Shown in pieces: positions 7,639 through 15,921 of a stretch of DNA of 64,000 nucleotides (positions are counted from its first letter, which is position 1; every line of letters begins with the position of its first letter). Both the position numbers and the translations under genes were made by a program. The stretch covers positions 7,297,501-7,361,500 of the forward strand of contig NZ_CP130630.1 in NCBI RefSeq assembly GCF_030551255.1, in the 5' to 3' direction. The notes under the pieces were generated by a model. It saw only the letters and a list, made by a program, of their open reading frames with translations. It was not told the DNA's origin and did not search any database. Source of the stretch: Streptomyces sp. NL15-2K. GTDB lineage: Bacteria > Actinomycetota > Actinomycetes > Streptomycetales > Streptomycetaceae.

Positions 7639-8550
7639 TCAGCGTGACGAGGCCCCGGTTCCCGCCCGCGTCGCGTCCGCGCCCCAGCTCGCCAGCAGGC
7701 GCAACGCCTCCGCCGACGGCGATCCCGGCTCGGCGTGGTACGTGATCAGGGTCTGCTCGCTGTCGTCGGGGAGGCGGAACGACTCGAAGTTCAAGGTCAT
7801 CTCCCCGACCAGGGGGTGCCGGATGCGCTTGACGCCGTAGCCCTTCTCCTTGACGTCATGCGTGGCCCACAGCTGCCGGAACTCCTCGCTCTTGACGGAG
7901 AGCTCGCCGACCAGTGCGGACAGGCGCGGGTCGTCGGGGTGGCAGCCGGCGTCCATGCGCAGGTAGCTGACCATGTCGGACGCCTTCTGGTCCCACTCCA
8001 CATACAGGTCGCGGTATTCCGGCCTCAGGAAGACCAGCCGCGCCCAGTTCCGGTCCTGCGGCGGCAGCTCCGACCAGTCGCCGAACACCGCCGCGGCCAT
8101 CCGGTTCCAGGCGAGGATGTCAGATCGCCGGCCCGAGACGTACGCCGGGAAGCCGTCCATCATGTCCAGCAGCTGCCGCAGCGGACCCCGCACCTGCTGG
8201 GTCCGTACCGCCTGCTTCTTCTTGTGCTGCTTCGGCTTCGCGAGATGCATGAGGTGGGCATGCTCGGCATCGGTCAGCCGCAGCGCGCGGGCGATGGAGT
8301 CGAGGACCTCCGCCGACACGTTCCGCCCGTTGCCCTGCTCCAGACGCGTGTAGTACGCCACGGACACCCCGGCCAGCTGCGCCAGCTCCTCCCGACGCAG
8401 CCCCGGCACCCGCCGGTGCCGCCCGAAGTCGGGCAGCCCCACGTCCTCCGGCTTCAACCGGGCGCGCCGGGTGCGCAGGAACTCGCTGAGCTCGGCACGC
8501 CGGTCCAGGCCGCCGGCGGGCTCCGGCACGGTTTCGGGCTGTTCGTCCAT
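7639..8550 (-). CDS. XRE regulator with MmyB-like ligand-binding domain
   Basis: A regulator of about 303 residues starting MDEQPETV. An XRE helix-turn-helix occupies about residues 20-95 (RRVPGLRREELAQLAGVS, then YYTRLEQG), the classic MmyB-family opening. The C-terminal two thirds form the PAS-like MmyB ligand-binding domain (SDILAWNRMAAAVFGDW, then RLVFLRPEYRDLY). In Streptomyces such genes commonly stand divergent to one oxidoreductase gene that they control, and here a zinc alcohol dehydrogenase gene begins 184 bases away on the other strand. A direct repeat in the gap (8568-8585) is a candidate operator. A second in-frame ATG five codons upstream is possible. Confidence 0.93.
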   Translation of the reverse strand: MDEQPETVPEPAGGLDRRAELSEFLRTRRARLKPEDVGLPDFGRHRRVPGLRREELAQLAGVSVAYYTRLEQGNGRNVSAEVLDSIARALRLTDAEHAHLMHLAKPKQHKKKQAVRTQQVRGPLRQLLDMMDGFPAYVSGRRSDILAWNRMAAAVFGDWSELPPQDRNWARLVFLRPEYRDLYVEWDQKASDMVSYLRMDAGCHPDDPRLSALVGELSVKSEEFRQLWATHDVKEKGYGVKRIRHPLVGEMTLNFESFRLPDDSEQTLITYHAEPGSPSAEALRLLASWGADATRAGTGASSR

Positions 8551-8567
8551 GCATCCAGTATTCACGG

Positions 8568-8585
8568 TCGTACGAACGTCGTACG
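8568..8585. promoter_or_regulatory. Candidate operator between MmyB-like regulator and alcohol dehydrogenase
   Basis: TCGTACG occurs twice (8568-8574 and 8579-8585), 11 bases apart, about one helical turn, so that two half-sites face the same side of the DNA. Each copy contains the palindrome CGTACG. It lies 18 bases upstream of the regulator start, a good position for autorepression. Confidence 0.5.
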
Positions 8586-8733
8586 CGCGGCAGCCTGCCC
8601 CCGCCAGTGGTAGGCACAGCGGACGTACGCAGAACTGTGGGCTGGGTGTATGCCGGACGGTGCGGCACGCTGATCAGGCGTGCCCGGCCGGAAGGCAGTC
8701 GGGTGCAACCTCTTTGCTAGGAGAACCACCGGC

Positions 8734-9774
8734 ATGACCACTGTCGCCGCATACGCCGCACCCGCCGCCAAGGCTCCCCTGGAGCGCACCACCATCGAGC
8801 GTCGTGCGGTCCGCGAGTTCGATGTGCTGATCGACATCAAGTTCGCCGGCATCTGCCACTCCGACATCCACCAGGCCCGGGAAGGCTGGGGCGAGGCGAT
8901 CTTCCCGATGGTCCCGGGGCACGAGATCGCGGGCATAGTCTCCGAGGTCGGCCCGGGTGTCACCAAGTTCAAGGTCGGCGACCGGGTGGGTGTCGGCTGC
9001 CTGGTCGACTCCTGCCGCGAGTGCGACAACTGCAAGGCCGGTCTGGAGCAGTACTGCACCGGCGGCAGCGTGGGCACGTACAACGCCCTCGGCAAGGACG
9101 GCGAGCCCACCTACGGCGGCTACTCCGAGAAGATCGTCGTCGACCAGGCCTTCGTCGTCCGCATCCCCGACGGCCTGTCGCTGGACGTCGCCGCGCCGCT
9201 CCTCTGCGCCGGCATCACCACGTACTCCCCGCTGAAGCACTGGAACGCCGGCCCCGGCAAGAAGGTCGCCGTCCTCGGCATGGGCGGCCTCGGCCACATG
9301 GGCGTCAAGATCGCGCACGCGCTCGGCGCCGAGGTCACGGTCCTCTCCCAGTCCCTCCGCAAGCAGGACGACGGCTTCAAGCTGGGCGCCGACCACTACT
9401 ACGCCACCAGCGACCCGAAGACCTTCGAGGAGCTGCGGGGAACCTTCGACCTGATCCTGTCGACCGTCTCCGCCCCCCTGGACCTGGACGCGTTCCTGTC
9501 CCTGCTGAAGACGGACGGCGCCTTCGTGAACGTCGGCGCCCCCGAGGAGCCCGTCAAGCTCAACCTCTTCTCGGTGATCGGCGGCCGCAAGACCCTCGCC
9601 GGCTCCAACATCGGCGGCATCCAGGAGACCCAGGACATGCTGGACTTCTGCGCCGAGCACGGCTTCGGCGCGGAGATCGAGCTGATCAGCGCGTCCGAGA
9701 TCAACGAGGCGTACGAGCGGGTGCTGAACAGCGACGTGCGGTACCGGTTCGTGATCGACACGGCGACGATCTGA
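8734..9774 (+). CDS. Zinc-dependent NAD(P) alcohol dehydrogenase (YahK/CAD type)
   Basis: A 346-residue medium-chain dehydrogenase that interconverts alcohols and aldehydes, probably NADPH-dependent. It starts [13 protein letters not shown] after an AGGAG site; an upstream ATG at 8680 is in frame but lacks a site. Catalytic zinc ligands are seen in GICHSD and PGHEIAG. The structural zinc lobe has four cysteines in [15 protein letters not shown]. The nucleotide fold carries [13 protein letters not shown]. The pattern matches the YahK/cinnamyl-alcohol dehydrogenase branch that detoxifies aldehydes. Divergent to an MmyB-like regulator, which probably controls it. A strong hairpin follows the stop. 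Confidence 0.95.
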   Translation: MTTVAAYAAPAAKAPLERTTIERRAVREFDVLIDIKFAGICHSDIHQAREGWGEAIFPMVPGHEIAGIVSEVGPGVTKFKVGDRVGVGCLVDSCRECDNCKAGLEQYCTGGSVGTYNALGKDGEPTYGGYSEKIVVDQAFVVRIPDGLSLDVAAPLLCAGITTYSPLKHWNAGPGKKVAVLGMGGLGHMGVKIAHALGAEVTVLSQSLRKQDDGFKLGADHYYATSDPKTFEELRGTFDLILSTVSAPLDLDAFLSLLKTDGAFVNVGAPEEPVKLNLFSVIGGRKTLAGSNIGGIQETQDMLDFCAEHGFGAEIELISASEINEAYERVLNSDVRYRFVIDTATI

Positions 9775-9793
9775 TCCTTCCGCTCTGCGGTGG

Positions 9794-9820
9794 GGCCCCG
9801 GCGGATGATCCGCCGGGGCC
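9794..9820. terminator. Terminator after alcohol dehydrogenase gene
   Basis: Two 13-base arms (9794-9806 and 9808-9820) are perfectly complementary around a single central base, GC-rich with no T-run, 19 bases after the stop. It lies between convergent coding remnants and can work in both directions. Confidence 0.85.
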
Positions 9821-9821
9821 T

Positions 9822-9941
9822 TCAGCGTGCCGCCGTACGGCTGTCCCCACGCCCCAGCAGCCACAGCAGATACGGCCCACCGACGAGGGACGTGAGCGCC
9901 CCGAACGGGATCTCCAGCGGCGGGCCGAACCAAGGCACCTG
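9822..9941 (-). pseudogene. C-terminal remnant of a FecCD-type siderophore permease gene
   Basis: Reading the minus strand from the AI-2E gene stop to a TGA at 9824-9822 gives about 39 codons containing IPFGALTSLVGGPYLLWLL and ending GRGDSRTAAR. This is the standard C-terminus of FecCD/BtuC-family permeases of iron-siderophore ABC importers. No start or earlier part of the gene is present: the remnant abuts the stop codon of the AI-2E transporter gene. Together with the truncated siderophore-binding protein gene at 12 kb it marks the two broken ends of one former uptake operon. Confidence 0.8.
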
Positions 9942-11057
9942 CTACGACGGGACGGGGGCGCCGGCGTCCGGCTCGTCGATCCCCGGTTCCTGTGACGGCT
10001 CGCTGAGCTGCTCGCACACGTAGTTCCAGACCACCGCGATCAGTGCGGCGATCGGTACGGCCAGCAGACTGCCCACGATGCCGGCCAGACCGCCGCCCAA
10101 CGTCACCGCCAGCAGGATCACAGCCGCATGGAGGCCGAGCCCCCGACCTTGGATCATGGGCTGGAACACGTTGCCTTCCAGCTGCTGCACCACGACGATG
10201 ATGACCAGCACGATCAGCGCGTCCGTCAAGCCGTTGGAGACCAGCGCGATGAGCACCGCGACGAAACCGGCGAACAGGGCGCCGATGATCGGCACGAACG
10301 CGGAGACGAAGGTCAGCACCGCCAGCGGGAGCACCAGCGGTACCCCCAGAATCCACAGGCCCAGGCCGATCAGGACGGCGTCGAGCAGACCGACGGCCGC
10401 CTGCGAGCGCACGAACGAGCCCAGGGTGTCCCAGCCGCGCGCGGCCACGGTCGGAACGTCGGTGGCGAACCGCCCGGGCAGCTGACGGGCGAGCCACGGC
10501 AGGAACCGCGGGCCGTCCTTGAGGAAGAAGAACATCAGGAAGAGCGACAGAACCGCGGTGACCAGGCCGTTCACCACGGTGCCCACTCCCGTGACGACAG
10601 TACCGACCATGCTGCCGAGGCCGTCCTGAGCCCGGGCGACCGCGGTGTCGAAGGCCTTGTTGATGTCGGCGTCCCCGAAGTTCAACGGCGGCCCGGCGGC
10701 CCACTCGCGCAGTTTCTCGATGCCTTCGACCACGCCGTCGGTCAGCTCGCCGGACTGGGACGCCACCGGTACTGCGATCAACGCCACGACGCCCGCCGCG
10801 ACCAGGAGGAACAGCACGGTCACCGCCGACGCGGCGAGGGCGGGTTTCCACCCGTGACGACGCAGGAAACGAGCCAGGGGCCAGGTCAGTGTCGTCAGCA
10901 GCAGGCCGATTATGAGGGGCCAGACGACCGACCACATTCGTCCCAGAAGCCACAGCGTCACCGCCAGCATCACCAATATCAACAGCAACTCAGCGGAGAC
11001 ACGCGCCGAGGTGCGGAGCGCGGCGCGGGCTTTCGTGGAACTCAACGTGGCAGTCAC
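9942..11057 (-). CDS. AI-2E family transporter (PF01594-type permease)
   Basis: A 371-residue membrane protein of the AI-2E/TqsA-YdiK permease superfamily. Hydrophobic segments include LLILVMLAVTLWLLG, VWPLIIGLLLTTLTW and AVTVLFLLVAAGVVALI near the N-terminus, a soluble section at about 120-165, and later helices such as GLGLWILGVPLVLPLAVLTF and IPAALI-like ends. The family conserved PIIGALFAGFVAVLIAL and Q-GNVFQPMIQGR segments are present. It starts GTG ACT GCC. Some family members export autoinducer-2 or act as Na+/H+ antiporters; the substrate here is unknown. It lies inside a segment that replaced the middle of a siderophore-uptake operon. Confidence 0.92.
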   Translation of the reverse strand: MTATLSSTKARAALRTSARVSAELLLILVMLAVTLWLLGRMWSVVWPLIIGLLLTTLTWPLARFLRRHGWKPALAASAVTVLFLLVAAGVVALIAVPVASQSGELTDGVVEGIEKLREWAAGPPLNFGDADINKAFDTAVARAQDGLGSMVGTVVTGVGTVVNGLVTAVLSLFLMFFFLKDGPRFLPWLARQLPGRFATDVPTVAARGWDTLGSFVRSQAAVGLLDAVLIGLGLWILGVPLVLPLAVLTFVSAFVPIIGALFAGFVAVLIALVSNGLTDALIVLVIIVVVQQLEGNVFQPMIQGRGLGLHAAVILLAVTLGGGLAGIVGSLLAVPIAALIAVVWNYVCEQLSEPSQEPGIDEPDAGAPVPS

Positions 11058-11175
11058 GGAGGCACCCTATTGGTACTCATGTCACACCAGCATCACGGTC
11101 ACGCTGCGACGACGGGTCGCGCGCGGGCTCCGGCGCCGCAACGAGTACTGACTGACGACCGAATCGTCCGGCCGG

Positions 11176-11865
11176 CTACCGACCGTAACCGCTCGCTGGC
11201 GTTTTTGTCAGCGGGGAGGCCTGCCCGCCCATGTCGAGACGGAACGGCGGGTACGCGTCGGTCATCAGCGCGGCATAGGCAGTCACCCGCACAACCCAGC
11301 GCGCGAGGCCGAGCAAGAAGTCGAAAAGGTGAACCGGGTAACGGGCGGTAACCGCCAGGATGATCACGGCGACCAGCGAGAGGAACGGAATCAGGCCGCC
11401 GTCATACCAACCCTCCCCTCCCTCCCGGCCCCATCCCCAGCCGCCGACGAACATTCCGACGACGATGTACTGCGGGATCGCCAGCAGCCACCACTTCACC
11501 AGGACCAGTCCGCGGGAGAGACGCTCGGGATAGGCGACGTCGAGATGCGCTGGATAGTCGGCTACCTCCGCGAGGGTGAACGGCGGGTATCGGTCGGTGC
11601 CGAGCGCGGTGTGGGCGTAATAGCTGACACGCCAGTTCCAGCGCAGTACGCCGACATTGAAGTCGAAGAGGGACCGGGGGTATCGGGCGGTGAACAGGAT
11701 GGCGAAGAACGCGATGATCGTCACGAAGGCGAACGCGATCCACAGGAAGAACAGCACGATGTAGTGCGGGACGGCGAGAAGCCACTTCACCAGCCACAGC
11801 CATCTGGACAGCCGGGGATCGAGAGACGCCTCGAGACGCACAGGTGACACGGTGACGGGAATCAT
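11176..11865 (-). CDS. DUF4389 membrane protein
   Basis: A 229-residue protein with two tandem DUF4389 units (about 1-105 and 106-215). Each unit has the pattern L-R-R-W-L-VKW-LA-PHYIV, one or two transmembrane helices, TARYP-LFDF-VGVLRW-WRV-YA, and a closing TD-YPPF. The second unit repeats [22 protein letters not shown] and MTDAYPPF. The function of this family is unknown; it is a membrane protein common in actinomycetes. It lies upstream of the AI-2E gene on the same strand with a 118-base gap, and both belong to the segment inserted in the old siderophore locus. Confidence 0.9.
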   Translation of the reverse strand: MIPVTVSPVRLEASLDPRLSRWLWLVKWLLAVPHYIVLFFLWIAFAFVTIIAFFAILFTARYPRSLFDFNVGVLRWNWRVSYYAHTALGTDRYPPFTLAEVADYPAHLDVAYPERLSRGLVLVKWWLLAIPQYIVVGMFVGGWGWGREGGEGWYDGGLIPFLSLVAVIILAVTARYPVHLFDFLLGLARWVVRVTAYAALMTDAYPPFRLDMGGQASPLTKTPASGYGR

Positions 11866-12063
11866 GGCGCGCGATTCCTTTGCCTGATCATGAATTCAGG
11901 CTCGCACGCGCAGGGGAAGGCCGCGACTTGGGTGGATTGCCCGGCCACACGGCGGCCGGCCGACGCCTGGAGCGGTCTACGCGTCCGTGACTCCTGGGGC
12001 CGGCGCGACGCCGGGCAGGCACGCCGCCCCAGGTACTGCCGGTGTCAAAGGCCGGCCGGTGTG

Positions 12064-12525
12064 GTTGGGCGCCTGCCGGGCGCCCGCGTCGGTCATCCCG
12101 GCGAGCTGCTTCTTGTACTGCGGGAAGGCGTCCGCGAGGTAGCCGGGCACGAGGCCGGCGTTGTCGGCGCGAGTCGTCGCCGTGGGGACGATCCCCAGGG
12201 ACAGCAGGTCGTCGAGCCGGCCGGTGCTGAGCACGGCGACCTTCTTCGGCTCGGTATCGAGGGTGGTCCTGCCCTGGAAGTGCGTGACCGCCCGCGGGAA
12301 GGTGCCGTCGGTGTCCTTGTCGGCGCCCATGCCCTCGGCGAGCGTGCTCGGCGCGGCGGACGGCCCTCCGCTCTCGCCCGCGCCGATCACCTGGCTGCGC
12401 GAGCCGTCCTCCTTCTTGGCGCCCGTACTGTCTCCGCTGTCCGACGACGAGCAGCCGACGAGCAGCCCTCCGACGACGGCCGTGGCCAGGACGGCCTTCA
12501 CTGCTGCTGCTGAGGGCACGACCAC
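12064..12525 (-). pseudogene. Truncated iron-siderophore substrate-binding lipoprotein gene
   Basis: The first about 154 codons encode the N-terminus of a siderophore-binding lipoprotein: a signal with lipobox LLVGC at residues 21-25, a low-complexity linker, then the binding-protein core RAVTHFQGRTTLDTEPKKVA and PGYLADAFPQYKKQLAGM. Homology appears to end at QAPN; the frame then runs through 28 unrelated codons to a stop at 11977. Intact family members are about 340 residues, so over half is gone. An iron box lies just upstream, so the fragment is probably still transcribed under iron limitation. The fragment pairs with the permease end at 9.8 kb. Confidence 0.82.
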
Positions 12526-12545
12526 TCCGCCGATCGGGTCGGTTT

Positions 12546-12567
12546 GCTAAGGCAAGCCTTACCTTAA
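12546..12567. promoter_or_regulatory. Iron box (DmdR/IdeR-type operator)
   Basis: An imperfect palindrome, TAAGGCAAGCCTTACCTTA on the plus strand, matches the actinobacterial iron box (consensus around TTAGGTTAGGCTAACC). It lies 20 bases from the siderophore-binding protein fragment start and about 40 bases before the VOC gene, so it can control both directions. Confidence 0.8.
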
Positions 12568-12605
12568 CCGACCGGCGCGTTACGTTGGATGGGAGGAGGC
12601 CCGCG

Positions 12606-12989
12606 ATGACCGTTCAGCTGAATCACACCATCGTCGCCGCACACGACAAGCACGCCTCGGCCCGCTTCCTGGCCGACATCCTGGGACTGGAAGTGAGCCC
12701 GCAGTACGGCCCCTTCATCCCGGTCGAGATACCGAACGGCGTGACCCTCGACTACCTGGACTCGCCCGGCGACATCACACCGCAGCACTACGCCTTCCTC
12801 GTCTCCGAGGACGACTTCGACACGATCTTCGCCCGCATCCGGGAGGCCGGCCTGACCTACTGGGCGGACCCGTACCACCGCCGCCCCGGCGAGATCAACC
12901 GCAACGACGGCGGCCGGGGCGCGTACTTCGACGACCCGAACGGCCACAACCTGGAGATCCTGACGAGGCCGTACGGCAGCGGATCCTGA
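12606..12989 (+). CDS. VOC family protein (glyoxalase/dioxygenase fold)
   Basis: A 127-residue protein of the vicinal-oxygen-chelate superfamily. It starts MTVQLNHTIVAAHDKHASA after GGGAGGAGG. Metal-ligand candidates are His8 in the first beta strand (LNHTIV), His in the middle (PQHYAFLV) and the closing Glu in FDDPNGHNLEILTR, the usual VOC ending. The enzyme could act in resistance or in dioxygenase chemistry; no more can be said. It is transcribed away from an iron box shared with a broken siderophore gene, so it may be iron-regulated. Its last codons and stop lie in the first copy of a 26-base tandem repeat. Confidence 0.9.
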   Translation: MTVQLNHTIVAAHDKHASARFLADILGLEVSPQYGPFIPVEIPNGVTLDYLDSPGDITPQHYAFLVSEDDFDTIFARIREAGLTYWADPYHRRPGEINRNDGGRGAYFDDPNGHNLEILTRPYGSGS

Positions 12990-13034
12990 CGAGGCCGTAC
13001 GGCAGCGGATCCTGACGAGGCCGTACGGCAGCGG
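12961..13034. repeat. 26-base tandem repeat, about three copies
   Basis: Copies start at 12961, 12987 and 13013; the first two are identical and the third matches for 22 bases. Each carries TGACGAGGCCGTACGGCAGC. The repeat includes the VOC gene stop codon region, so copy-number change would not alter more than the last few residues. Confidence 0.9.
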
Positions 13035-13057
13035 CCCTGACGCAGCCGTTGGTCCGT

Positions 13058-14017
13058 CTACTCGGTGTCGCCGAACGTCCACACCGCCCGGGTGCCCGGC
13101 CCGACAGCGAGCGTCGACCGGCCGATCCGCTCCTCGTGAACGTGCGGGACGGCCCCGTTGAGCGAGAACTCGACCTGCCGTAGACCCACTTGGTCGCGCG
13201 GTACGGCGTCGAACCGGAGCGTCGTACCGCCTCGGTGCGCCACCACGCCACCACCGTCGCCCGCCGGGGACCCGCCCGTCACGGACCGGACGACGAACCC
13301 GCCGGCGCGCAGCAACGGCACGGTGTTGGCGAGGTCGCGTGCGGTGACCCCGAGGTGGACGGACGTCACGTCCCGCATCAGGTGATCGCGGTAGTCGTCG
13401 GACAGGTACCGCTCCCGGCCGACGTCACCGGGGTAGTCGGCCGGCTCGGTGTTGCCGCGCGGGTCGGCGAAGTACTCCGGCAGGTACTCCATCCCCCAGG
13501 CCCCGAACGCGTCGTACTGATCGGTGGTGAAGACGGCGTCGAACCACGGCACCGGCACGCCGTCGCCGAAGTCCCGCGTCTGCCGGAACTCGACCGGATC
13601 CGCCACCCCTTGGTCCCGCAGCCGCCCGAGCATCGCGCCCATGTCCCCGGCCCGCTCCGTCGACACACCCATCCCGGCGGAGCCGAGCAGGCCGTCCTGG
13701 CCGGGCAGATCGCCGACCCCGAACAGTTCGAGGTAGGTCTCGCGGCCCAGGAGATAGCGGCCGGTCCAGGTCTGCCCACCGGCACCGGTCGTGGTGCGCA
13801 CCTGGAAGTTGGCGAAGGTCCGCAGATAGGCGGAGTGCTCGATGGCGTCGGCGGTCTCGCGGTCGAGCACCGCGTAGGCGTGGTTGTAGTACAGCAGCTG
13901 CCGGCCGGTCGCGGGCCGGCTCTCCTCGGCCGCCGCGGCTGTCGCACCACCCCCGAAGGCTCCGGTGAGGACCACAGCGAGAACCAGGATCATCCGCAGC
14001 GTTCGACTCAGCAGCAT
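13058..14017 (-). CDS. Secreted DUF5829-like protein
   Basis: A protein of about 319 residues starting MLLSRTLRMILVLAVV, with a clear signal peptide cut near TAAAAEE. The mature part begins with LLYYNHAYAVLDRETADAIEHSAYLRTFANFQVRTT (shown in two halves by positions 45-80), which resembles the DUF5829 family of actinomycetes. It also resembles a VOC-type fold in places (HLGVTARDLANTVPLLRAGG near the C-terminus), so a catalytic or binding role on a small ligand is possible. No function is known to me. It overlaps nothing downstream; the divergent neighbour is the broken carbonic anhydrase gene. Confidence 0.72.
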   Translation of the reverse strand: MLLSRTLRMILVLAVVLTGAFGGGATAAAAEESRPATGRQLLYYNHAYAVLDRETADAIEHSAYLRTFANFQVRTTTGAGGQTWTGRYLLGRETYLELFGVGDLPGQDGLLGSAGMGVSTERAGDMGAMLGRLRDQGVADPVEFRQTRDFGDGVPVPWFDAVFTTDQYDAFGAWGMEYLPEYFADPRGNTEPADYPGDVGRERYLSDDYRDHLMRDVTSVHLGVTARDLANTVPLLRAGGFVVRSVTGGSPAGDGGGVVAHRGGTTLRFDAVPRDQVGLRQVEFSLNGAVPHVHEERIGRSTLAVGPGTRAVWTFGDTE

Positions 14018-14066
14018 GCGAGGGAGCGTAAGCGCGGAACGACCGCGTCCGCTGTGGATTCGGCGA

Positions 14067-14721
14067 ATGACCCAGGCGTTCGGTCGGATGACAGCGCGTG
14101 TTTTGGACATGCGCTTTTTCCGCGCTGCATCAGCCCTGTACGGGCGTTTACCGGAGGGCAACAAGCGCTGGGTGAACGGAGCACTTCAGCACCCCGACCG
14201 GGACCCGAAGCGCCGTCAGTTCGTAGCCTCGGAGCAGGACCCCTACGGTGTGATCCTTTCCTGCATCGACTCCCGGGTGCCGCCGGAGCTCCTCTTCGAC
14301 ACCGGCATCGGCGACCTCTTCGTGATGCGCACCGGCGGCCAGGTGGTCTCACCGGTGGTCGTCGGTTCCGCCGAGTACGGCCCCCTGACGTCCGGGACCC
14401 CGCTGATCGTCGTACTCGGCCACCAGCGCTGCGGCGCCGTCAAGGCGGCGCACAAGGCACTGAAGGACGACAAGCCGCTGCCCGGCAACCTGCAGTCGAT
14501 CGCCGAGGCACTGCGCCCGGCGTACGAGGTGATCTCAGGAGAAACACGCCGACCCGGTCGACGCCATGACCCGCGTCCACATCAAACAGACCTCCGCCGA
14601 CCTGCGGACCAACCAGGACCTCGCTCCGCTGGTGCGGAACGGCGAACTGGCCGTGGTCAGCGCGTACTACTCCCTCGACACCGGACGGGTGGAGGTGCTG
14701 ACGGGGGCGCCGTCTGCCTGA
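14067..14721 (+). pseudogene. Beta-carbonic anhydrase gene with a frameshift
   Basis: The gene encodes a beta-class carbonic anhydrase (CO2 hydration to bicarbonate). Zinc-site residues are intact: the Cys of SCIDSRVPPEL and the His and Cys of VLGHQRCGAVKAA. After AYEVIS (about 14537) the reading frame shifts by one base: the proper C-terminus, EKHADPVDAMTRVHIKQTSA through YYSLDTGRVEVLTGAPSA, continues in the next frame and ends at TGA 14719-14721. The original frame runs on to 14765 through unrelated arginine-rich sequence. One extra G near 14538-14541 would explain it. The start is uncertain (ATG at 14067, 14088 or 14109; no clear ribosome site). Either a true pseudogene or a sequence error. 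Confidence 0.85.
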
Positions 14722-14734
14722 GGACCCCAGCGGC

Positions 14735-15850
14735 TCAGGCCCGCAGCCCCTTGAGCCCGTCGTAGGCGGCCATCACGATCTCCAGTCCCCGGGTGTCGTC
14801 GGCGGGTTCGCGCATCTGGTTCGTCACGTACGCCACCGCCATCCGGGCGTCCGGCTCGATCATGACCAACGAGCCGCCCCAGCCGCCCCACCCGTAGGTG
14901 GTGCCGAACATCCCGTAGCCCAGGCCGTAGCGCATCGGCCTGCCCAGGATGCGGTCCTCGCCGCTGAACTGCTCCTCCCACGCACGGTCACAGCCCGCCC
15001 GCGACAGCAGCCGCACCCCGCGCACCGCACCTGAGCAGGCCATCACCGACTGCACCAGGGCGACCGAGCGGGCATTGCCGAATCCGCTCGCCGCGGGAAT
15101 CTGCGCGCGACGCCAGGCCACGCCGTTGCCGTCGCGGACCCGTATCCCGGTTCCGGCGGCCGGGTTCGCGTCGTCACCGGTCGCGCTCGCGGTGTAGTCC
15201 TCGTCCCGGGACGGTGGCGGCACCGTGAGCGCCACCCGGTGGTCGTCCTCGGCCGGCAGCCCGATGTGGAAGTCCGCGCCCAACGGCCCGGCCACCTCGT
15301 CGGCGAAGAACTCGCCCAGGCTCCGGCCGGTGATCCGGCGTACGACCTCGCCCACCAGGAAGCCCTGAGTGATCGAGTGGTATCCGGCGGCGGTGCCGGG
15401 TTCCCATCGCGGAGCCCGCGCGGCCAGCCGCGCCGTGACGGTGGGCCAGTCGTAGAGCTCGTCCACCGGCCCGTCCCAGTCGGGCAAGCCGGCGGTGTGC
15501 GCGAGCAGGTGCCGCACCAGCACCTTCTCCTTGCCGGCCGCGGCGAACTCCGGCCAGTACCGGGCGACCGGCGCGGCCAGGTCGAGCTCACCACGGTCGG
15601 CGAGGACAAGCGCGCACAGCGCCGTCATCGTCTTGGTGACGGACCAGACATTGACGATCGTGTCCCGCTGCCACGGTGTCGTGCGGTCCGCGCCGGCGAA
15701 CCCGCCCCACACGTCCACCACCGGCTCACCGTCCACGAAGACCGCCACCGAGGCGCCGGCGTCTCCGTCGTCCAGCAACGCCGCCAGCGCACCGGGAACG
15801 GCGGTGAACAGATCATCGTATGAGCCCTGGATGTCGGCCATGAGGGGCAT
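14735..15850 (-). CDS. Serine hydrolase of the beta-lactamase/EstB family
   Basis: A 371-residue class C beta-lactamase-like hydrolase without a signal peptide, hence cytoplasmic. The active-site Ser70 sits in SVTK (70-73) and the second motif is Tyr157-His158-Ser159 (YHSITQGFLVGEV). A glycine-rich GYGMFGTTYGWGGWGGS near the C-terminus takes the place of the KTG motif. This layout is that of EstB/LpqK-type esterases, so an esterase or beta-lactam-type peptidase action is likely. The start may be the ATG at 15850 or at 15841. It is convergent with the broken carbonic anhydrase gene. Confidence 0.92.
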   Translation of the reverse strand: MPLMADIQGSYDDLFTAVPGALAALLDDGDAGASVAVFVDGEPVVDVWGGFAGADRTTPWQRDTIVNVWSVTKTMTALCALVLADRGELDLAAPVARYWPEFAAAGKEKVLVRHLLAHTAGLPDWDGPVDELYDWPTVTARLAARAPRWEPGTAAGYHSITQGFLVGEVVRRITGRSLGEFFADEVAGPLGADFHIGLPAEDDHRVALTVPPPSRDEDYTASATGDDANPAAGTGIRVRDGNGVAWRRAQIPAASGFGNARSVALVQSVMACSGAVRGVRLLSRAGCDRAWEEQFSGEDRILGRPMRYGLGYGMFGTTYGWGGWGGSLVMIEPDARMAVAYVTNQMREPADDTRGLEIVMAAYDGLKGLRA

Positions 15851-15921
15851 TCAGCCCGCATCGGCCCGCTGGGGCAACTGAATTCCCGGGCTCAGGAGGT
15901 CCCGAGGCCCGCCCGAAGCCG

